A model generated the notes under the pieces. The model had not been told where the DNA came from. It ran no database searches and was given only the letters and a program-made list of their open reading frames with translations. Positions 36,927-46,148 of a stretch of 64,000 nt of DNA are shown here, in pieces; positions within the stretch are counted from its first letter, which is position 1, and every line of letters starts with the position of its first letter. A program made the translations under genes and the position numbers. The stretch comes from Rhodobacterales bacterium (GTDB taxonomy: Bacteria; Pseudomonadota; Alphaproteobacteria; Rhizobiales; Stappiaceae): assembly GCA_008107755.1 (NCBI GenBank), contig VIRH01000088.1, positions 62,001 to 126,000 on the forward strand, in the 5' to 3' direction.

Positions 36927-39200
36927 CTAGCCACCGCCGAAAAGGTTGCGCAGCAGATTGAGCGGACCCTTGCGTTCGCCGTTTCGGCTGCCGATCGGTT
37001 CGGGAGGGATCGGGTCGCCGTTCGAGCGATAGCTGGGCGTCACCTGACGATCCGGTTTGCGGGGAGCTGCGACTTCCGTTGCCGGACGGTTCGGGACACC
37101 GGGCAGATCGGCCATTGGCAGTCCCTTGTGCTCGGCATCCATCACTTCCTTCCAGACCTTGGCCGGAAGGCCGCCGCCGGTCGTCTTGTGCGTCGGCGAA
37201 TTGTCGTCGTTGCCGAACCAGACAGCGGTGGTCAGGTTGCCGGTATAGCCGATGAACCAGGCGTCGCGGAAATCCTGCGTGGTACCGGACTTGCCGCCGG
37301 CCGGTCGTCCGCTGTCCAGCCGCGCCTTGCGGCCGGTGCCGGACAGGAGGGTCTCCGCCATCATCACGTTCATGTTGCCGACCATGGAGCGGTCGATGAC
37401 GCGCCCGCGGCCGTCGCCGGAGCGCGAATAGAGCGTTTTTCCGTCGACAGTCCTGATCTGGCGGATGATATGCGGCAGCACTCCGTAACCGCCATTGGAA
37501 AAGGGCACATAGGCGCTGGCGATTTCGATCGGGGTGACTTCGGATGTGCCAAGCGCCAGGGACAGGTTCTTTTTCAGGTCGGACTTGATGCCGAGCCGCT
37601 TGGCGGTATTGGCAACCGTTCCCGCGCCGACCTCATGGGCAACACGCACCGCGACCGTGTTCAGCGACATGCTGAGCGCGCGCGTCAGCGTGACCGGCCC
37701 GTAATGCTCCTTGGTGTAGTTCTGGGGCGACCAGTTGCCAATCGTGATCGGCTGGTCCTGGCGCACGGTATCCGGCGTCATGCCCGCTTCCAGCCCGGAG
37801 AGATAGACGAAAGGCTTGAAGGCCGAGCCCGGCTGGCGTTTCGCATAGACGGCGCGGTTGTACTGGCTCTTGGAATAGTCCGCTCCGCCCACCAGTGCCT
37901 TGACCGCCCCCGCGGTATCCAGCGTCACGATGGCGCCCTGGTTGACGCCCAGTTTCTTGCGGTTTTCCTTCAGAGCCTTGCGCAGGGCGGCTTCCGCCGC
38001 AGCCTGCATCGACGGGTCGATCGTCGTATCGACGATGATGTCGCTTTCGATAGAGCCGACATAATGGGGCAGCATGTCCATCACCCAGTCGGCGGCGTAG
38101 TTGTCGCTCGCGCTGGTATAGCGGCGAACGACCTTTGCCGGGGCCGCCAGCGCATTCTTCGCCTCGTCGGCGGAGATGTAGCCCTCTTCGTGCATGGCTG
38201 CGAGCACCAGTTGGGCCCGGTCCTCGGCAAGGTCCGGATTGCGCGCCGGCGAATAACGCGAGGGTGCCTTCAGGAGACCAGCGATCGTCGCGGCTTCTGC
38301 AATGGTCAGGAGCCGCGCGGATTTTCCGAAGTACCGGCGCGCTGCGGCGTCGACGCCATAGGCACCCGATCCGAGATAGACCCGGTTCAGATACATCTCC
38401 AGGATCTCGTCCTTGGAGTATTCCGCTTCAAGCCAGAACGACAGAACCAGTTCCTGGATCTTGCGCTTCAAGGTCCGGTCAGGCTCGAGGAAGAGGTTCT
38501 TGGCAAGCTGCTGGGTCAGTGTCGAACCGCCCTGCGACAGGCGTCCGGCGGTCAGGTTCGTCACGACCGCACGGGTCAGGCCGATCGGATCGACGCCGAA
38601 ATGCGAGCGAAACCGCCGATCCTCGATGGCGATCACGGCATTCGCCAGATAGGGCGGCAATTGCTCCAGCCGAACGGCCTCGCCTCCGGTGTCGCCACGG
38701 TTCGCGATCAACTGGCCGTTCGCGCCCACGATCTTGACGTTGGGCGGCCGCGCCGGAACCTGCCACTCGGAGGTCGGCGGCAGATAGGCGGCATAATATC
38801 CGACGATGCAGACGACGCCGATGACGCTCCAGATCCCGAGGACCGCGGTCCAGTAGACGCCCCGCTTGAGGAAACGGCCGAACGCGGTGGGTGCCCGCGA
38901 GCGGGCCTTCCGGCTCTTCCGCCGCTTTGCGCCGGACCGACCGCCGCCGCGGCCACCGGATCCGGATTTGCCCGTGCCGCGCTGGGATCTTGAAGGTTTC
39001 TTGGTCGCCGGTTTCTTGGAGGTGCCTGCCTTGGGTGCCTTGCGGGACTTCGGCTTTGAGCCGGATTTGGAGGAAGGCGCACTTGGCCGGTCCTGCGGGC
39101 TCAGCCGCAGGTCGAGCAGGCTTCCCGTAGCCTTTCCGAATGTCGGTTCGATCCGTCGCCGGCCTTTCGCCTGTGGCGCCATAAATCTTCGTCCCGTCAT
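36927..39200 (-). CDS. mrcA: Class A penicillin-binding protein 1A
   Basis: Bifunctional peptidoglycan synthase anchored in the inner membrane. Of 757 residues, about 40-110 are a strongly basic, low-complexity cytoplasmic tail (Lys, Arg, Ser, Pro), then one membrane span (about 115-138). The GT51 transglycosylase domain shows AIEDRRFRSHFGVD and GGSTLTQQLAKNLF. The transpeptidase domain has the serine motif GSAFKP, SLN in SMSLNTVAV and KSGTT. The C-terminal tail is Pro/Arg-rich. The long basic N-terminus is the main peculiarity. Start could also be the ATG six codons in. Confidence 0.95.
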   Translation of the reverse strand: MTGRRFMAPQAKGRRRIEPTFGKATGSLLDLRLSPQDRPSAPSSKSGSKPKSRKAPKAGTSKKPATKKPSRSQRGTGKSGSGGRGGGRSGAKRRKSRKARSRAPTAFGRFLKRGVYWTAVLGIWSVIGVVCIVGYYAAYLPPTSEWQVPARPPNVKIVGANGQLIANRGDTGGEAVRLEQLPPYLANAVIAIEDRRFRSHFGVDPIGLTRAVVTNLTAGRLSQGGSTLTQQLAKNLFLEPDRTLKRKIQELVLSFWLEAEYSKDEILEMYLNRVYLGSGAYGVDAAARRYFGKSARLLTIAEAATIAGLLKAPSRYSPARNPDLAEDRAQLVLAAMHEEGYISADEAKNALAAPAKVVRRYTSASDNYAADWVMDMLPHYVGSIESDIIVDTTIDPSMQAAAEAALRKALKENRKKLGVNQGAIVTLDTAGAVKALVGGADYSKSQYNRAVYAKRQPGSAFKPFVYLSGLEAGMTPDTVRQDQPITIGNWSPQNYTKEHYGPVTLTRALSMSLNTVAVRVAHEVGAGTVANTAKRLGIKSDLKKNLSLALGTSEVTPIEIASAYVPFSNGGYGVLPHIIRQIRTVDGKTLYSRSGDGRGRVIDRSMVGNMNVMMAETLLSGTGRKARLDSGRPAGGKSGTTQDFRDAWFIGYTGNLTTAVWFGNDDNSPTHKTTGGGLPAKVWKEVMDAEHKGLPMADLPGVPNRPATEVAAPRKPDRQVTPSYRSNGDPIPPEPIGSRNGERKGPLNLLRNLFGGG

Positions 39201-39431
39201 GATCCGGCGAGCCGCCGGTTTCCCCGGTCATGATCCTAGAATGCGGCAATTTAAGGGGGCGTTAAGGCATCGCGTTTTTACCGATGCCGGATTGTGGCAA
39301 CGGCACGGCGGCATGCACGTCCGAAGCGTCGGACAGCATCTTCAGTTACCATCGCGAAGGCTGCGCCCGCAGGTCGGCGGACGGCTGTCAGGAAGGAATG
39401 TCCCATGCAGGGTGCAACTGTCTTATCCTTC

Positions 39432-39455
39432 GGGGCAGGCCTTGCGGGCCTCCCC
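39432..39455. repeat. GC-rich hairpin between PBP and olsB genes
   Basis: GGGG-C-AGGCC pairs with GGCCT-CCCC around a TTGCG loop. It recalls the inner stem of the repeats at 14642 and 57129. The surrounding 280 bases hold no gene. Confidence 0.4.
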
Positions 39456-39483
39456 GGGACAAGCTCTCGTTTCGGTCCGCACC

Positions 39484-40443
39484 CTAGCTGGAATAGCGGC
39501 TCGCATCGGCGCCGTAATAATTCACGTAACGCGTGTTGAGCTCGGAAACCGGCATGATGATCAGCACATCTGTCGTTCCGAACTGATGGTCGATCACCGC
39601 GCCGTCGCCGATAAAGGCTCCAAGGCGCAGATAGCCTTTCACCAGCGGCGGCAGGGCACGCAGCGCTTCCTTGGCGTTGAGCTCATCGGCGGGCAGACGG
39701 TTCATCTCCACATACCGATCGTCCACGGCACGCACACGCCATTCCTCGGGCGCGCGGGCATTGTGGTGCAGGAAGGCAAGCTGGCCGGCAATGGCGTCCG
39801 GATTGGTCCCCTCGATGGAGGCACAGCCGACCATCACGTCAATGTTGTTGCGCAGCACATAGGACCAGATGCCGTGCCACAGAAGCTCGACGGTCTTTTT
39901 CGTGCGGTAGGGCTTCAGGACGCAGGACCGTCCCAGCTCCATGAACCGCTTGCCCGGATTGGCGTCGATCAGCGACTGGATGTCATATTCGCTTGCCGTG
40001 TAGAAACCGCCGTGCCGGTCCGCAACGTCCTGACGCAGGATGCGGTAGGTGCCGACGATCTCCGGTTTCAGGCGTCCCAGCCTGTTGCGTTTCAGCGATG
40101 CGTGGTCGACCACGAGCAGGTGGTCACAATAATCGTCGAAGGGATCGGCGTCGCGCCGTGTGGCCAGGGTGTTGGCATCGGCGATGGCCGACATTTCCTG
40201 GTAGAATACGTCGTAGCGCAGACGCTGGGCTTTCTTGACTTCCTTGAAATTCCGAGCGAGCCGGACTTCAAGGTCACCGATGCGTCCCAGCGTTTCTCCT
40301 GTCTTGACGGGAGGACGAACCGGGTGCGCCGGGCGGCCGACGTTCGCAGCAGTGTGCCCAATGATGGACGCCGGACGTGCCACCGGTGAGAATTTACGAA
40401 CGAGTTTTCTTGGAGAAAAAAGCCCCTGTCGCATTATGGCCAT
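39484..40443 (-). CDS. olsB: L-ornithine N(alpha)-acyltransferase
   Basis: First enzyme of ornithine-lipid synthesis, transferring a 3-hydroxyacyl group from ACP to ornithine to give lyso-ornithine lipid. The 319-residue GNAT-related protein has the family pattern RLRYDVFYQEMSA, DYCDHLLVVD, FMELGRSCVLKPYR and PLVKGYLRLGAFIG. The N-terminal ~55 residues are a poorly conserved extension. The partner OlsA is not in the window. Ornithine lipids replace phospholipids under phosphate limitation in Rhizobiales. Confidence 0.9.
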   Translation of the reverse strand: MAIMRQGLFSPRKLVRKFSPVARPASIIGHTAANVGRPAHPVRPPVKTGETLGRIGDLEVRLARNFKEVKKAQRLRYDVFYQEMSAIADANTLATRRDADPFDDYCDHLLVVDHASLKRNRLGRLKPEIVGTYRILRQDVADRHGGFYTASEYDIQSLIDANPGKRFMELGRSCVLKPYRTKKTVELLWHGIWSYVLRNNIDVMVGCASIEGTNPDAIAGQLAFLHHNARAPEEWRVRAVDDRYVEMNRLPADELNAKEALRALPPLVKGYLRLGAFIGDGAVIDHQFGTTDVLIIMPVSELNTRYVNYYGADASRYSS

Positions 40444-40765
40444 TCCACCCCTCTCGAATTCCTGTCAGGGATCTGCCTGGTTTCACGGGACGCAACCCGT
40501 TTCACCGGCCGGATCTCCTTTGCCGGAACATGACTTCCGGTTCTGGTTTGCATGTCGCCAGCATGCCGTAGAGCACATGTTTCCAACAACCTCATGACAG
40601 TCGGGAAAAGTGCCTCTGAAGCGATTCGAGCTTATCCCAGTCAGCGGCATTTGTGAAATGAACAAGCGGTAAGGTACGCTTGCAATTCTGCCGCACTGCA
40701 AAGACGCTCGGTTCGAAAAAACTGCAATGAAACAGAAGCTTCCCTAACGAAAGTTTCGGGGCTGG
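40444..40765. other. Gene-free region between hybrid kinase and olsB
   Basis: About 320 bases downstream of the kinase gene and upstream of olsB, both on the minus strand. No credible gene. A small palindrome CGAAAGTTTCG at 40748-40758 just after the kinase stop may be a terminator stem. The olsB promoter should lie here; no Pho-box like CTGTCAT direct repeat was clear. Confidence 0.35.
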
Positions 40766-43180
40766 TCAATTGCGAGGCAGCTTCAGAAGGGCCTCCGAGA
40801 GCGCGTCCACGGACAACGGCTTTGTCAGATAACCGGCCGCACCGGCCTCCGCCGCCTTGTCCCGCGCATCCTTCATGACATCCGCCGTGACGATCAGTAC
40901 CGGAACGGATGGACGGCCCTCCGCCGCTTCGTTTTCGCGAATCTTTCGTATCGCCTGGAAACCGTCCAGACCCGGCATGTGCAGGTCCATCAAAATGGCG
41001 TCGAAACTGCCGTCCGCGGCGATCTCGACGGCCTTTTCCCCGTCAACCGCCATCACCGGAACATGGCCGAGCTTGCGTAGCATGGCTTCGCTCAGCAGCC
41101 TGTTGATGTCATTGTCCTCGGCAACGAGCAGCCGCAGCGGGCGTGCCGGCACGATGCCCCGGCTGCTCGGCATGCCGCTTTGCACCGGTTCCGCGCTCGC
41201 GTCCCAGGCATGTTCGATCGCGTTTTCGTCCAGAAGGCCCGAGAGAATCTGGATCATGGACTCGATCCTGACCGGCCTGATCAGGTAGGCGGCGTAGCCC
41301 GCCTCGCGCAGATGTTCCAGCCGGTCGCGTTCCGGCGGTGAAATCATGACGATGGCAGGCGCCTTGCACCCGGTCAGGCGCGCTGAGGCAAGCCAGCCGC
41401 CGCTGTCCGACAGGGCTGTGTTATCAACGATCAGGAGATCGGCCGATGCCATGGCGCCTTCCAGGTCCGGACTGCCTGGGACCAGAACACTGACATGCGC
41501 ATCGTGACAGCGTAGCCGTCTGGCGAGCAGCGGACATTCGATCCGGCTGGCGGAAATGAAGACGACGTTCTTGTCGGCCAGAATGTCCGTGCGCGGGTCG
41601 GTGTGCTCCCCGAGCGTCTCGGGAATCGGCAGGCTCACGCGGAAAAGCGCACCGCCGTCCCTCGCCGGAGCGGCCGAAATCGAGCCGCCCATCAGGCCTG
41701 CGAGCCGCTGCGCGATGGTCAGGCCGAGGCCCGTGCCGCCGAACTTGCGCGCCGGACCGTGATCGACCTGCTCGAACTCCCGGAACAGGCGTTCGGCCTC
41801 CGCTTCGTCAAACCCGATGCCGGTGTCAACGACCTCGATTTCCAGAATGCTGCCGCCGCTCTGTGGATCGGTTCGGCCTGAAAGCTCCACCGAAATGCCG
41901 CCGTCATCGGTGAACTTGACGCCATTGCCGATCAGGTTGAACAGGATCTGGCGCACGCGGGTCGCGTCGATGGTTACCTCTTCGGGGAGCGACGGGGAAA
42001 TCAGCGACCCGATTTCCAGAGACTTCGCATGCGCCCGCGGTGCCAGCAGTTCCACGACGTTTTCCGCAAGCGCGCCGACACGGACCGGTGAGGCATGGAT
42101 ATCGAGCTTGCCGGCTTCGACCTTGGAGAAATCGAGTACCTCGTCGATCAGCAGCAGCAGGGTTTCGCCCGACGTTTCCAGCGCCTCGATATAGGCGTTC
42201 TGTTCCTTTGTCAGGCGCGTGTCGCGCAGCAGGGCGGCCATGCCGAGAATGCCGTTCAGCGGCGTCCGGATCTCGTGGCTGACGGTCGCCAGGAACCTTG
42301 ATTTCTCTTCACTGGAGGATTCCGCCGTGCGCCGCGCCGCGAGCAGTTCCTCTTCGATCAGTCTGCGCTCGGTCACATCCCTGAGGACGGTCTGAACCAG
42401 TTGGCGGTCCGAACCGGTGTCGCGCACCGGAATGTCGATGCGGGAGAACCAGCGCGGGCCCTGGGCCGTGCGGATGTAAAGATCCTGCAGGCCCGCCGTT
42501 TCCGGGTCGGTCTCGTGTCCTGCAGTCGCGGCAAGGCGGCTGTCGGGCATGTCTTCCATCGGGATGTTCATGACCGCACCCGGCCGCAGCGGATGATCAG
42601 GGCCGAAGACATCCGTCGCCGCGGAATTGACATAGGTGATGGTGCCGTCCATCGAGCGGCGGATGACAATGTCACCAAGGGTCGCGAGAATGCTGGCGTG
42701 ACGTTCGTCTGACTCCCCCAGTTCCCAGGACCGGTCTTCCAGCTCTTCGCAACGGGTGAGCAGGCGGCGGATCTTGTCGTCCTTGATCAGGTGGCCCTGG
42801 GCCGAGCGCTGCATCTCGTCGGCGAAAAGCCGCCAGACAGCAAGTCCGCCGGCAAAGAAGGCAAGGCCGATGCCGAGAAAACGGTTTATGCCGTCGGTCG
42901 TGGCCACGAGAACGAACGCGCAGACGAGACCTGTCATCAGTCCGGCAACGGCAAGGTGCTGCAGCACTTTGGCGGGGGCGGCAACCGGTGCGTCGGTGGC
43001 CCGGCGCCCACGCCCGAGATCTGCTTCTGCAGTGGCCTCGACGCCTGATTGTCCGGAGGGGCGAGCTCGGCGATCATCGGCGCGATGCCGGCTTTTTTCC
43101 GGGGCAGCGGGCACGGACTCATCCGGCTCCGACCCGGTGCTGGCGGTGCGATCGGCGTTTCGATTGACCAAGACCATCAC
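40766..43180 (-). CDS. Hybrid sensor histidine kinase with degenerate and intact receiver domains
   Basis: An 804-residue membrane kinase. Two hydrophobic segments (HLAVAGLMTGLVCAFVLVATT and FLGIGLAFFAGGLAVW) lie at about 70-115, with no large periplasmic loop. A PAS domain follows (about 165-275). The HisKA H-box is SHEIRTPLNGILGM, then a full HATPase domain. A first receiver-like domain (nt 41217-41577) keeps an Asp in LLIVDNTAL but lacks the N-terminal acidic pair and has Arg for the conserved Lys (YLIRPV). The last domain is a normal receiver with AEDN, AILMDLHMPGLDG and YLTKPL. The layout resembles DivL/PleC/CckA-like or BarA-like kinases only generally. Signal unknown; no partner regulator adjacent. 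Confidence 0.9.
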   Translation of the reverse strand: MMVLVNRNADRTASTGSEPDESVPAAPEKSRHRADDRRARPSGQSGVEATAEADLGRGRRATDAPVAAPAKVLQHLAVAGLMTGLVCAFVLVATTDGINRFLGIGLAFFAGGLAVWRLFADEMQRSAQGHLIKDDKIRRLLTRCEELEDRSWELGESDERHASILATLGDIVIRRSMDGTITYVNSAATDVFGPDHPLRPGAVMNIPMEDMPDSRLAATAGHETDPETAGLQDLYIRTAQGPRWFSRIDIPVRDTGSDRQLVQTVLRDVTERRLIEEELLAARRTAESSSEEKSRFLATVSHEIRTPLNGILGMAALLRDTRLTKEQNAYIEALETSGETLLLLIDEVLDFSKVEAGKLDIHASPVRVGALAENVVELLAPRAHAKSLEIGSLISPSLPEEVTIDATRVRQILFNLIGNGVKFTDDGGISVELSGRTDPQSGGSILEIEVVDTGIGFDEAEAERLFREFEQVDHGPARKFGGTGLGLTIAQRLAGLMGGSISAAPARDGGALFRVSLPIPETLGEHTDPRTDILADKNVVFISASRIECPLLARRLRCHDAHVSVLVPGSPDLEGAMASADLLIVDNTALSDSGGWLASARLTGCKAPAIVMISPPERDRLEHLREAGYAAYLIRPVRIESMIQILSGLLDENAIEHAWDASAEPVQSGMPSSRGIVPARPLRLLVAEDNDINRLLSEAMLRKLGHVPVMAVDGEKAVEIAADGSFDAILMDLHMPGLDGFQAIRKIRENEAAEGRPSVPVLIVTADVMKDARDKAAEAGAAGYLTKPLSVDALSEALLKLPRN

Positions 43181-43287
43181 TCTCTCACAAGACCCTGTTT
43201 GCGAGAGAATGACGTTAAATCTTTGAGAAACCGTTTCTTTGTCGTCTTCGCAGCGTCAACGGCAGAACGGTGCGGCGGGCGTGTGAC

Positions 43288-43319
43288 CCGGGGCGCGAAG
43301 CCGGGACAAAGGGCCCCGG
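43288..43319 (-). terminator. Hairpin downstream of trpS
   Basis: CCGGGGC and GCCCCGG form a 7-bp stem with an 18-base loop, 36 bases past the trpS stop. No T-run is seen, so termination is only likely. Confidence 0.4.
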
Positions 43320-43354
43320 CTCGCTGATGGCGAATTGCTTGTCCGAAACGGGGA

Positions 43355-44434
43355 TCAGTTGACTTCCAGGAACCCGATGATCCGGCGCACATCCTTCAGA
43401 ACCGGCGCGGCAATTGCCGATGCCTTTTCGGCGCCTTCCTTCAGAACCGCATCGATCTGGGACTTGTCGTCCATCAGCCGGCGCATTTCGTTGGTCATGG
43501 GCGCCAGTTTCTCGACCGCCAGGTCGGACAGGGCCGGCTTGAAGGCAGAAAATTGCTGGCCGCCATATTCCTGAAGCACATCCGCCTTGGAGACACCGCT
43601 GAGCGCGGCATAGATGCCGACCAGGTTGTCCGCTTCCGGGCGGCCCTCCAGGCCATCCAGTTCGCTCGGCAGGGCGTCGGGATCCGTCTTCGCTTTCTTC
43701 ACCTTCTTGGAGATTGCGTCGGAATCGTCAGTCAGGTTGATGCGGGAAAGATCCGACGGATCGGATTTCGACATCTTCTTGGTGCCGTCGCGCAGTGACA
43801 TGATGCGGGTTGCAGGCCCTGCGATCATTGGCTCCGTCATCGGGAAGTAAAGCTCTTCGGGAAGTTCCGGAGAAGGCGTCGGATTGGGCACGCCGATCCC
43901 GAGTTCCTTGATGCGGTCGCCGAAATCATTGTTGAATTTCGCGGCAATGTCGCGCGTCAGTTCAAGGTGCTGCTTCTGGTCGTCGCCCACCGGAACATGG
44001 GTGGCGCGGTAGGCCAGAATGTCGGCCGCCATCAGGTTGGGGTAGGCAAACAGCCCCACCGAAGCGTTTTCCCTGTTCTTGCCTGCCTTTTCCTTGAACT
44101 GTGTCATCCGGCTCAGCCAGCCCATCCGGGCGACGCAGTTGAAGATCCAGGCAAGTTCCGTGTGCTCACGGACCTGGGACTGGTTGAAGATGATGGATTT
44201 CTTGGGATCGATGCCGGCAGCCATATAGGCGGCGGTCACTTCGCGCGTGGCGTTGGTCAGTTCCTGCGGATCGGGAAAACCCGCCGTGATCGCATGGGAA
44301 TCGACGACGCAGAAAATGGTCGGCATCTGGTCCTGCAGCGGGACCCAGCGCGACACTGCCCCCAGATAGTTACCGAGATGCAGATTGCCTGTCGGCTGAA
44401 CGCCGGAGAAAACACGGGGCTGGAACTCCGTCAT
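43355..44434 (-). CDS. trpS: Tryptophanyl-tRNA synthetase
   Basis: Charges tRNA-Trp. The 359-residue class I synthetase has the HIGH-equivalent in [17 protein letters not shown], seen as [11 protein letters not shown], and the KMSKS loop in [11 protein letters not shown], plus the [18 protein letters not shown] segment. Length is normal. No tryptophan leader peptide or T-box was seen upstream. It follows murJ in the same direction, 129 bases apart. Confidence 0.97.
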   Translation of the reverse strand: MTEFQPRVFSGVQPTGNLHLGNYLGAVSRWVPLQDQMPTIFCVVDSHAITAGFPDPQELTNATREVTAAYMAAGIDPKKSIIFNQSQVREHTELAWIFNCVARMGWLSRMTQFKEKAGKNRENASVGLFAYPNLMAADILAYRATHVPVGDDQKQHLELTRDIAAKFNNDFGDRIKELGIGVPNPTPSPELPEELYFPMTEPMIAGPATRIMSLRDGTKKMSKSDPSDLSRINLTDDSDAISKKVKKAKTDPDALPSELDGLEGRPEADNLVGIYAALSGVSKADVLQEYGGQQFSAFKPALSDLAVEKLAPMTNEMRRLMDDKSQIDAVLKEGAEKASAIAAPVLKDVRRIIGFLEVN

Positions 44435-44563
44435 TTCTATTCCCTTTTCCCTTTATTTGGTGCGACCGGTTGGAAGGGCGCTGATGAACGTTCGGGAGGG
44501 TCGGAATTAAACCCGGTGCCGCTGTCATGCAAGCGCGAAACGGTGGGCAAGAGGCTTTCGGGG

Positions 44564-46126
44564 TCAACTGTTGCGCCGCGTCAACGATTTCGTGATCCGC
44601 ACAAGGTCCGCACCGCCGCTGAAATGGACGCACAGGCCATACATGATCCCGCCGGCAAGGATCAGCCCAAGAAGCGCGCTCGCCCTGACGAGCAAAAGAC
44701 CGTCCGTCAGCAAGGGCTGCATGGAGATTGCGGCGAAATAGACCCCGACACCCATGGCAAGGCTCGACAGCAGGATGAGGATGAGACGCCGCAGGACACC
44801 GACGCCGGGCGCGAAATGTCCGCGCCGCCACAGCACGGCAATCAGGAGCCCGGTATTGACCCAGCCGGCGATGCTGGTCGCCAGGGCAATGCCCACATGC
44901 TGCAGGAACGGGAACAGCGCAAGCGACAGGACCACATTCATCGCCATTCCAATGGCGGCGAAGATCATTGGCGTCTTGGTGTCCTCGCGCGAGAAATAGC
45001 CCGGCGAAAACACCTTGTTGAGCACGAAGGCCGGCAGGCCGATGGAAAAGGCCATCAACGCCGCGGCTGTTCCATCGACGGCCGCCGCGTCGAACCGGAC
45101 CCGCTTGAAGAGGACCGAGACGATCTCGTGAGGGATCACCGCCAGCGCGACCGCGGCGGGCAGCGTCAGCACGAGCGAGAATTCCAGCGCCCGATTGAGG
45201 CTGTGCTGATAGGCATCGGTCTGACCGGCCCGCAATTGACGGGTCAGGCTGGGCAGAAGAACGACGCCGATGGCGATGCCGATGACACCCAGCGGAAGCT
45301 GATACAGCCTGTCGGCAAAATAGAGCAGCGCATTTGCGCCCTCCTGCATGGAGGCGATGATCTGCCCAACCGCAATGTTGATCTGGGTGACGCCGCCGGC
45401 AACGACGCCGGGAACGCCCAGGACCAGAAGCCGCTTCGCGGATTTCGTGTATCGCGGCCGCACAACCGGTATCTTGAACCCGAGCCGCTTGAGATCGATG
45501 ATCACCACCAGAAGCTGGACGACACCGCCCACGGTGACGCCAAGGGCCAGGATCACGCCAAGCATCGTGTTGTCACGCACACCGGCAAGAAGAACACCGC
45601 CCAGCACCGCACTCATGACGATGTTCAGCATGACCGGCGCAAAGGCGGCTGCGGCGAAACGCTGATAGGTGTTCAGGATGCCGCCGACAAAGGCCAGCAG
45701 AGACATGAAGATCAGATAGGGAAACGCGATCCGCGACATCAGCACGGTCAGGTCGAACTTTTCCGCGTCGCCGACGAACCCCGGTGCAAGGCACCAGACC
45801 ACCGCAGGCATGGCGATCTGGGCGATTGCCGTGATCACGAGCAGGCAGAACAGAAGCGCGGAGCCGATTTCACCTGCGAATTTCCGGGCACCCTCGTCCC
45901 CCTCTTCCTCCACGGCCCGGCCGAACAGCGGAATGAAGGCGGAATTGAAGGCGCCTTCCGCAAACAGCCTGCGGAAAAGATTGGGAAGCCGGAAGGCGAC
46001 CACGAAGGCATCGGCCACCGGCCCTGCCCCCACGGCCGCGGCCAGCAACACGTCACGAACAAAGCCGAGCAGCCGGCTCATCAGAGTCGCGCCGCCCACG
46101 GTCGCGAAATTGCGAACAAGACTCAT
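44564..46126 (-). CDS. murJ: Lipid II flippase MurJ
   Basis: Flips the peptidoglycan precursor lipid II across the inner membrane. The 520-residue protein begins MSLVRNFATVGGATLMSRLLGFVRD, the family N-terminus, at 46126; the frame runs 30 codons further upstream into glnD without similarity. About 14 membrane segments are visible. ADAFVVAFRLPNLFRRLFAEGAFN (seen as FRLPNLFRRLFAEGAF) carries the essential arginines. It lies 22 bases behind glnD, as in rhizobia (glnD-mviN), so both are probably co-transcribed. Confidence 0.96.
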   Translation of the reverse strand: MSLVRNFATVGGATLMSRLLGFVRDVLLAAAVGAGPVADAFVVAFRLPNLFRRLFAEGAFNSAFIPLFGRAVEEEGDEGARKFAGEIGSALLFCLLVITAIAQIAMPAVVWCLAPGFVGDAEKFDLTVLMSRIAFPYLIFMSLLAFVGGILNTYQRFAAAAFAPVMLNIVMSAVLGGVLLAGVRDNTMLGVILALGVTVGGVVQLLVVIIDLKRLGFKIPVVRPRYTKSAKRLLVLGVPGVVAGGVTQINIAVGQIIASMQEGANALLYFADRLYQLPLGVIGIAIGVVLLPSLTRQLRAGQTDAYQHSLNRALEFSLVLTLPAAVALAVIPHEIVSVLFKRVRFDAAAVDGTAAALMAFSIGLPAFVLNKVFSPGYFSREDTKTPMIFAAIGMAMNVVLSLALFPFLQHVGIALATSIAGWVNTGLLIAVLWRRGHFAPGVGVLRRLILILLSSLAMGVGVYFAAISMQPLLTDGLLLVRASALLGLILAGGIMYGLCVHFSGGADLVRITKSLTRRNS

Positions 46127-46148
46127 TTTCGGATTGTCTCCACCAGCA

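Noticed and set aside
36912..38993. Open frame of about 690 codons antisense to the class A PBP gene
   Set aside because: No ribosome site or domain; the PBP motifs on the other strand are unambiguous.
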